This document shows positions 7,328 through 11,109 of a stretch of DNA of 11,109 bases, one piece after another. The stretch's first letter is position 1. Each line of letters opens with the position of its first letter. The translations under genes were made by a program, and so were the position numbers. This DNA comes from Xanthobacteraceae bacterium. Lineage in GTDB: Bacteria; Pseudomonadota; Alphaproteobacteria; Rhizobiales; Xanthobacteraceae. The notes below the pieces were generated by a model. It was given only the letters and a program-made list of their open reading frames with translations, was not told where the DNA came from and searched no databases. Location of the stretch: contig JASHSE010000685.1 of assembly GCA_030036975.1 (NCBI GenBank), positions 1-11,109 on the forward strand, read 5' to 3'.

Positions 7328-7407
7328 CATTCCCGCGCCAGCGGGAATCCAGATGGAGTGTATCAAGATCGCGGTGATTCTGCTGCGTCCCCGCTTTCGC
7401 GGGTACG
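7328..7407. repeat. REP-like pair of palindromes (TTCCCGC...GCGGGAA and GTCCCCGC...GCGGGTAC)
   Basis: Two small hairpins lie 39 bases apart in the erpA-xth gap. The first is TTCCCGC-gcca-GCGGGAA (7330-7347), in the context CATTCCCGCGCCAGCGGGAA followed by TCCAGA. The second is GT(c)CCCGC-tttc-GCGGG(t)AC (7387-7406), with one mismatch. Sequences of this kind (CATTCCCGCxxxxGCGGGAATCCAG) are familiar dispersed intergenic repeats in proteobacteria, and the spurious peptide WIPAGAGMS on the minus strand is their usual footprint. They may attenuate or terminate erpA transcription before xth. Copy number in this genome cannot be judged from one window. Confidence 0.65.
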
Positions 7408-7440
7408 AGCGGATTGTGAGAGCGAAGCCATCGAAAAACA

Positions 7441-7794
7441 CTACAGCGCGAAGCTGGTGCCGCAGCCGCACGATGCGGTGGCTTTCGGATTGTTGACCCG
7501 AAACGACGAGCCGATCAGATCGTCGACGAAGTCGATCTCGCTGCCGGCCATGTAGGTGAGTGAGACCGAATCGATCAGCACGGTGGCGCCGTTGCGCTCG
7601 ATCACGAAATCGTCGTCGGCGCGCGCGCGCTCGGTGTCGAACTTATATTGAAAGCCGGAACAGCCGCCGCCTTCGACGCTCACCCGCAGCATGGTGCCGG
7701 CCGGCTCCCGGCGCAAAATCTCGCCGATCCGGGCCGCCGCGCGCTCGGTCACGATGACGTTGGGGTCCATGTTGGCGTCCATATTGACGTTCAT
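7441..7794 (-). CDS. erpA: A-type iron-sulfur cluster carrier/insertion protein
   Basis: 117-residue HesB/IscA/ErpA-family protein that carries Fe-S clusters to apo-enzymes in the cytoplasm. The three cluster cysteines are present at C45 (GGGCSGFQY), C109 and C111 (SCGCGTSF), with the family's spacing of 63 residues between the first two. ErpA and IscA cannot be separated firmly by eye; ErpA is the usual name for the family member next to dgt in this group as I recall. ATG 7794 is chosen because GGAG lies about 8 bases upstream (GGAGCGGAC-ATG). In-frame ATGs at 7782 and 7770 are alternatives, and the longer frame to 7893 is not family-like. It is divergent from dgt with 114 bp between starts. 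The cytosolic [2Fe-2S] enzyme IlvD could be a client, which is inference only. Confidence 0.93.
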   Translation of the reverse strand: MNVNMDANMDPNVIVTERAAARIGEILRREPAGTMLRVSVEGGGCSGFQYKFDTERARADDDFVIERNGATVLIDSVSLTYMAGSEIDFVDDLIGSSFRVNNPKATASCGCGTSFAL

Positions 7795-7835
7795 GTCCGC
7801 TCCGGCCGAAGCGACGCGAGAATCGGCGAATCCGC

Positions 7836-7890
7836 CAATTGCCACGCCACCTGTGCGATAGTTAAGTGCGGGGACGGCGGAGGTCAATTG
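7836..7890. promoter_or_regulatory. Candidate divergent promoter region for erpA (-) and dgt (+)
   Basis: For erpA, the minus strand has TTGACC (7887-7882), an 18-base spacer and AACTAT (7863-7858), a good -35 with a weak -10. For dgt, the plus strand has TTGCCA (7839-7844), a 17-base spacer and TTAAGT (7862-7867). The two candidate -10 boxes share the AT-rich core ATAGTTAAGT. The palindrome CAATTG also occurs twice (7836-7841 and 7885-7890), each copy overlapping one -35 box. If real, the two promoters face each other and overlap. This is consensus matching by eye, with no experimental support. Confidence 0.35.
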
Positions 7891-7908
7891 CACAAGGCCC
7901 GGCTGTTT

Positions 7909-9117
7909 ATGGCGATCAATGGCTCCTCACCGCGCGCACCCTATGCCTGCGATCCGGCGCACAGCCGCGGCCGGCTGCATCCGGAGCCGCCCAGCAAAAG
8001 CCGCAGCGCGTTCCGTCGCGACTGCGATCGCATCATCCATTCGACCGCCTTCCGCAGGCTCAAGCACAAGACCCAAGTCTTCGTATTCGACGAGGGCGAC
8101 CATTACCGCACCCGGCTCACCCACACGCTCGAAGTCGCGCAGGTGGCGCGCGCGCTTGCCCGGGCGCTTGCGCTCGACGAGGATCTCGCCGAGGCGTTGG
8201 CGCTCGCCCACGATCTCGGCCATCCGCCGTTCGGCCATGCCGGCGAGCGGGCGCTGGACGAATGCCTGAAGGCGGTCGGCGGCTTCGATCACAACGCGCA
8301 GACGCTGCGCGCCGTCACGGTGCTGGAGCGCCGCTATCCCACCTTCGACGGCCTCAATCTCACTTGGGAAACGCTGGAAGGCTTGATCAAGCACAACGGG
8401 CCGCTCACCGACCGGGAAGGTCGTCCGCTCGGGCGCTATCGCGAGCGCAAGGTGCCGGACACGATCCGCGCCTATTCGCGCACGCAGGATCTGCAGCTTT
8501 CGCGTTTTCCCAGCGTGGAAGCGCAGGTCGCCGCGGTCGCCGACGATATTGCCTACGATGCGCACGATATCGATGACGGGCTGCGCGCCGCGCTGTTTTC
8601 GCTCGACGACATCGCCGCCGTCGCACTGCCGGGAAAAATCATCGGCAACGTTCGTGCGGCTTATCCGGACCTCGACGAAAGCCGTGTGGTGCACGAATTC
8701 ATCCGCCGTCTGATCGGGCTTCTCATCGAGGATGTCATCGCCGAAACCCGGAGGCAGCTTGCGACGCTGGCGCCGCGCTCGGCCGACGAGGTGCGGCAGG
8801 CCGATGCGCCGGTCGCCGGCTTTTCCCCCGCCATCGGCGAGGCGGACCGCGCCATAAAAGCCTTTCTCAAGCCGCGCATGTACCGTCATGCCCGGGTCAT
8901 GCGCGTGATGGATCAGGCCGCTGGCGCTATCAAGAACCTGTTCGCCCGCTACAGCGCACATCCCGAGGATCTGCCGGCCGAATGGCGCGAGGGCCTTGCC
9001 GGCGCCGAAGCGCCTGCCCGCGCCCGCCACATCGCCGATTTTATCGCCGGCATGACAGACCGTTACGCGCTCGCCGAGCATGCCCGGCTGTTTGGCTCGA
9101 CCCCCGAATTGCGTTAG
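7909..9117 (+). CDS. dgt: Deoxyguanosinetriphosphate triphosphohydrolase (dGTPase), HD-domain
   Basis: 402-residue HD-superfamily phosphohydrolase that cleaves dGTP/dNTPs to deoxynucleoside and triphosphate, controlling the nucleotide pool. The metal-binding H...HD...D pattern is visible as H72 (RLTHTLEVAQ), H101-D102 (AHDLGHPPFGHAGE) and D202/D203 (ADDIAYDAHDIDDGLR). FDHNAQTLR (126-134) and STAFRRLKHKTQVF (45-58) are also family signatures. Length (~400) fits the short 'type 2' dGTPases. ATG 7909 (MAINGSSPRAPYACDP) matches family N-termini, but the best ribosome site, GGAGGT (7879-7884), is 24 bases upstream of it. An in-frame TTG at 7888 lies three bases after GGAGGT and is an alternative start, adding seven residues. 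The C-terminus (EHARLFGSTPELR) looks complete. The argS remnant begins directly after the stop, in the same reading frame. Confidence 0.95.
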   Translation: MAINGSSPRAPYACDPAHSRGRLHPEPPSKSRSAFRRDCDRIIHSTAFRRLKHKTQVFVFDEGDHYRTRLTHTLEVAQVARALARALALDEDLAEALALAHDLGHPPFGHAGERALDECLKAVGGFDHNAQTLRAVTVLERRYPTFDGLNLTWETLEGLIKHNGPLTDREGRPLGRYRERKVPDTIRAYSRTQDLQLSRFPSVEAQVAAVADDIAYDAHDIDDGLRAALFSLDDIAAVALPGKIIGNVRAAYPDLDESRVVHEFIRRLIGLLIEDVIAETRRQLATLAPRSADEVRQADAPVAGFSPAIGEADRAIKAFLKPRMYRHARVMRVMDQAAGAIKNLFARYSAHPEDLPAEWREGLAGAEAPARARHIADFIAGMTDRYALAEHARLFGSTPELR

Positions 9118-9408
9118 GCGCCCCGCCTCCATCAACGGCATATCGCCTATGGCCGCGACAAGTTTGAGCGCGGCTTCAATATCATGATCGATGTGGTCGT
9201 CGCCGATCACGCCGGCTACTTCTACGATTTGGAGAGCGAATTTCATGCGCTTTGGACGCTCGGGCACGCCGCGCCTCATTTACGCTTCATTATCCAAGAT
9301 GATCGACAAATGACTGCGGCTCGGCTTGTCCTCGCAAAAGGCGTAGTTACCGTGCTTGCCCCGGGCCTCGCACTGCTTGGGGTCCAGGCGCCGGACGAGA
9401 TGCGGTAA
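9118..9408 (+). pseudogene. argS: Remnant of arginyl-tRNA synthetase gene (argS), internally deleted
   Basis: Read in frame from just after the dgt stop, the translation contains HIAYGRDKFERGFNIMIDVV followed by ADHAGY. This resembles the ArgS stretch before the KMSKS region (compare remembered DIAYH..KF.RGF..M.DVWGADH.GY). It then jumps directly to FYDLESEFHALW, PHLRFIIQDDRQMT and VLAPGLALLGVQAPDEMR, the extreme C-terminus of ArgS. About 97 codons remain of a protein usually near 590 residues. The N-terminal domain, the HIGH motif, the KMSKS loop and most of the anticodon-binding domain are missing, so it cannot charge tRNA-Arg. An ATG at 9184 could start a 74-residue product, but no good ribosome site is visible. 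The location between dgt and the SPOR gene is where a full argS normally sits in relatives (from memory). Decay by at least two deletions is inferred; misassembly is the main alternative. Confidence 0.85.
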
Positions 9409-9472
9409 ATCCTCCGTAGCTTTCGATGGGTCGACTGCGGTCGAGGGGAAAGGCGCAACGGGGCAGATTTAT

Positions 9473-10984
9473 ATGGCCGACAATTTCCGGAGCCGCGATC
9501 CGCAGGCGCGCGCCGGCGCCTCGCCGTCACGCGAGAACCTCGGCGATCCGCTGGCGGAACTCGCCCAGTTGATCGGTCAAAGGGCGCCCCGGCCCGCCGA
9601 CGGCGGCGATGCCGCTTACGGAGCCGAGCGCTACGACGACGCGCCGCTCGCGTCGGAACTCGAATGGATTGCCGGCGAAGCCCCTTACGCCGAGCCGGCC
9701 CACGACGCGCATGACAATTACGCCTCGCGCCCGTCCGACGACACAGCGTGGCGGCACGAAGACGACGATCGTGGCGAGGGCCCTGCCGAACCACCGTCGG
9801 CGTTCGATGACCTGTCCGATCAGAGCGAGCGGCGGCCGTCCGTATACGATGCGCAATCGCCGCGTTACGAGCCGCCGCCGTACGACCCTTATCCGACCGA
9901 TAATCGTCCGCGTCACGCGGCCCAGGGGCGACTGGATGGCGATGATGCAGCCGAGGAAGAATACGAACACGACAGCCGCCCGCCTCGCCGCAGCGGCACC
10001 ATCCTGATCCTTGCCGTCCTGGGCTTGGCGGTGCTCGGCACCGCCGGCGCTCTGGGCTACCGCGCGATGTTCGGCGGCTCGATGGTTTCGGGATTGGTGC
10101 CGATCATCAAGCCAGCCGATGGACCGATCAAGGTGAAGCCGAGTCAGGATAAGCAAGCCGGCAAGCCGGGCCAGTCCGACACCGCCGATCAGGGCGCGGG
10201 CGAGCGATTGGTCGAGCATCAGGAACAACCAGTCGACGTTCAGTCGGCCAATCCGCCCGTTCCACGTGTCGTCAACACGATACCCGTCGTCTCGAATGCA
10301 TCCGTGGCGCCGCTCCCTGGTGCGCAGCCGCCCGGCGACGCGAACGCGCCTGCGCTGCCGGTCCAGCCAATTGCTGTGCCGCCGGCCGACCAGGCGCCGC
10401 CGCCCACCGCGGCGTTTCCTCCTGCTGGGCAGGCGCTACAGCCAGCCACATCCGGGCCGGTCGCGTCGGGAGCCAAGCAGGTTCACACCGTGATCATTCG
10501 GCCCGGCCAGCCGGCGGATGGCAATGCCAATCCGGCTCCTGCCGCCGCATCGCCACCTGCGCATATAGCCCGGCCGCATGAACAGGTAGCGCGGCAGCCG
10601 AGGCAGACGGCCACGGCCGGCGGGCCACTTTCCATCGTGCCGTCGCCGGAAGGCGATCTGCAGGCCCGAGCCCCGGCGCGAACGCATGTGGCGATGCGGA
10701 CGCCCGCGGCGCCGGAAGCGACATCGGCGGGGCCCGGCGGGTATGCGGTGCAGGTTTCCTCGCAGCGCAGCGAGGCTGAGGCCGAGGCGGCGTTCCGCGC
10801 CCTGCAAGCCAAATATCCGCAAGAACTCGGCGGCCGCCATCCGATGGTGCGCCGCGCCGACCTCGGCGCCAAGGGCGTGTACTATCGGGCCCTGGTCGGG
10901 CCGTTTGCCTCCGACCAGCAGGCCACGGAACTCTGCAGCAAGCTCAAGGCCGCGGGCGGCAGCTGTATCATCCAGAGAAATTAG
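9473..10984 (+). CDS. SPOR-domain inner-membrane protein
   Basis: 503-residue bitopic membrane protein that probably binds peptidoglycan. Residues 1-170 are charged and low-complexity, rich in Asp, Glu, Arg, Pro and Tyr, and probably cytoplasmic and disordered. Residues 176-196 (TILILAVLGLAVLGTAGALG) form one transmembrane helix after a basic PPRRSG flank. Residues 197-422 are a Pro/Ala/Gln-rich periplasmic linker. Residues 423-503 (GYAVQVSSQRSEAEAEAAF to CIIQRN) form a SPOR domain, which in characterised proteins binds denuded septal glycan strands. ATG 9473 (MADNFRSRD) is chosen because GGGG lies 9 bases upstream and the frame before it overlaps the argS remnant. Homologues usually follow argS and precede nagZ. 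It is likely co-transcribed with nagZ (47-bp gap). It may act in cell division, which the sequence alone cannot confirm. Confidence 0.9.
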   Translation: MADNFRSRDPQARAGASPSRENLGDPLAELAQLIGQRAPRPADGGDAAYGAERYDDAPLASELEWIAGEAPYAEPAHDAHDNYASRPSDDTAWRHEDDDRGEGPAEPPSAFDDLSDQSERRPSVYDAQSPRYEPPPYDPYPTDNRPRHAAQGRLDGDDAAEEEYEHDSRPPRRSGTILILAVLGLAVLGTAGALGYRAMFGGSMVSGLVPIIKPADGPIKVKPSQDKQAGKPGQSDTADQGAGERLVEHQEQPVDVQSANPPVPRVVNTIPVVSNASVAPLPGAQPPGDANAPALPVQPIAVPPADQAPPPTAAFPPAGQALQPATSGPVASGAKQVHTVIIRPGQPADGNANPAPAAASPPAHIARPHEQVARQPRQTATAGGPLSIVPSPEGDLQARAPARTHVAMRTPAAPEATSAGPGGYAVQVSSQRSEAEAEAAFRALQAKYPQELGGRHPMVRRADLGAKGVYYRALVGPFASDQQATELCSKLKAAGGSCIIQRN

Positions 10985-11031
10985 CGCCTTAGCGCTCGAC
11001 CCTCGCGCGGCGCGGCAGCTAAGCGGCGATC

Positions 11032-11109
11032 ATGCGTGCGTTCATTACGGGTGTTGCCGGAACGGCTTTGACCGACGCGGAGCGTTCGTTCCTGCGCGAA
11101 GCGCAGCCG
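11032..11109 (+). CDS. nagZ: Beta-N-acetylhexosaminidase NagZ, first 26 codons
   Basis: The frame opens at ATG 11032 and runs off the window end. The visible peptide (MRAFITGVAGTALTDAERSF then LREAQP) matches the N-terminus of alphaproteobacterial NagZ, where a short hydrophobic strand is followed by LT..E..F.REA.P. NagZ is a cytosolic glycoside hydrolase family 3 enzyme that removes N-acetylglucosamine from recycled muropeptides. The position 47 bp after the SPOR gene fits the usual SPOR-nagZ order. No catalytic residues are in view, so the call rests on a short match plus context. The upstream ribosome site (AAGCGG) is weak. Confidence 0.75.
   Translation, partial: MRAFITGVAGTALTDAERSFLREAQP

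Noticed and set aside
7927..9279. 450-codon minus-strand open frame opposite dgt and the argS remnant
   Set aside because: It mirrors dgt codons and has no domain or ribosome site.

Overview
The window is a GC-rich, densely packed chromosomal segment whose proteins and gene order point to an alphaproteobacterium of the Hyphomicrobiales (Rhizobiales), probably near the Bradyrhizobium/Rhodopseudomonas/Xanthobacteraceae group. This placement rests on recognised protein families and remembered synteny; no search was run. No CRISPR array, tRNA, rRNA, insertion sequence, phage gene or toxin/defence system was found. Most of the window is housekeeping.

Layout. (1) 1-2966, plus strand: the 3' three quarters of valS (valyl-tRNA synthetase), followed after 10 bp by a short NAD(P)-binding epimerase-like gene. 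(2) 2963-3571, minus strand: an AAG/Mpg-type 3-methyladenine DNA glycosylase, convergent with the epimerase and sharing 4 bp with it at the stop codons. (3) 3572-6429, plus strand: a structured, G-rich leader, then ilvD (dihydroxy-acid dehydratase), overlapped by 14 bp by a secreted Sel1-repeat protein resembling the rhizobial regulator ExoR. (4) 6427-7794, minus strand: xth (exonuclease III) and erpA (A-type Fe-S carrier). A heptamer-repeat hairpin separates xth from the ExoR-like gene, and a REP-like palindrome pair lies between erpA and xth. (5) 7909-11109, plus strand: dgt (dGTPase), a deleted remnant of argS, a SPOR-domain membrane protein, and the first 26 codons of nagZ.

The most notable point is the argS locus. 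In related bacteria, as I recall the order, dgt is followed by a full arginyl-tRNA synthetase gene, then the SPOR gene and nagZ. Here only about 97 codons resembling ArgS remain (9118-9408). A short central segment is joined to the last ~65 residues, and both catalytic signature regions (HIGH and KMSKS) are absent. Arginyl-tRNA synthetase is essential, so either a working copy lies elsewhere in the genome or the assembly is wrong here.

Functionally the genes cover translation (valS, argS remnant), branched-chain amino-acid synthesis (ilvD), DNA repair and nucleotide-pool control (mpg, xth, dgt), Fe-S delivery (erpA, which may serve Fe-S enzymes such as IlvD), envelope signalling (ExoR-like) and peptidoglycan binding and recycling (SPOR, nagZ).
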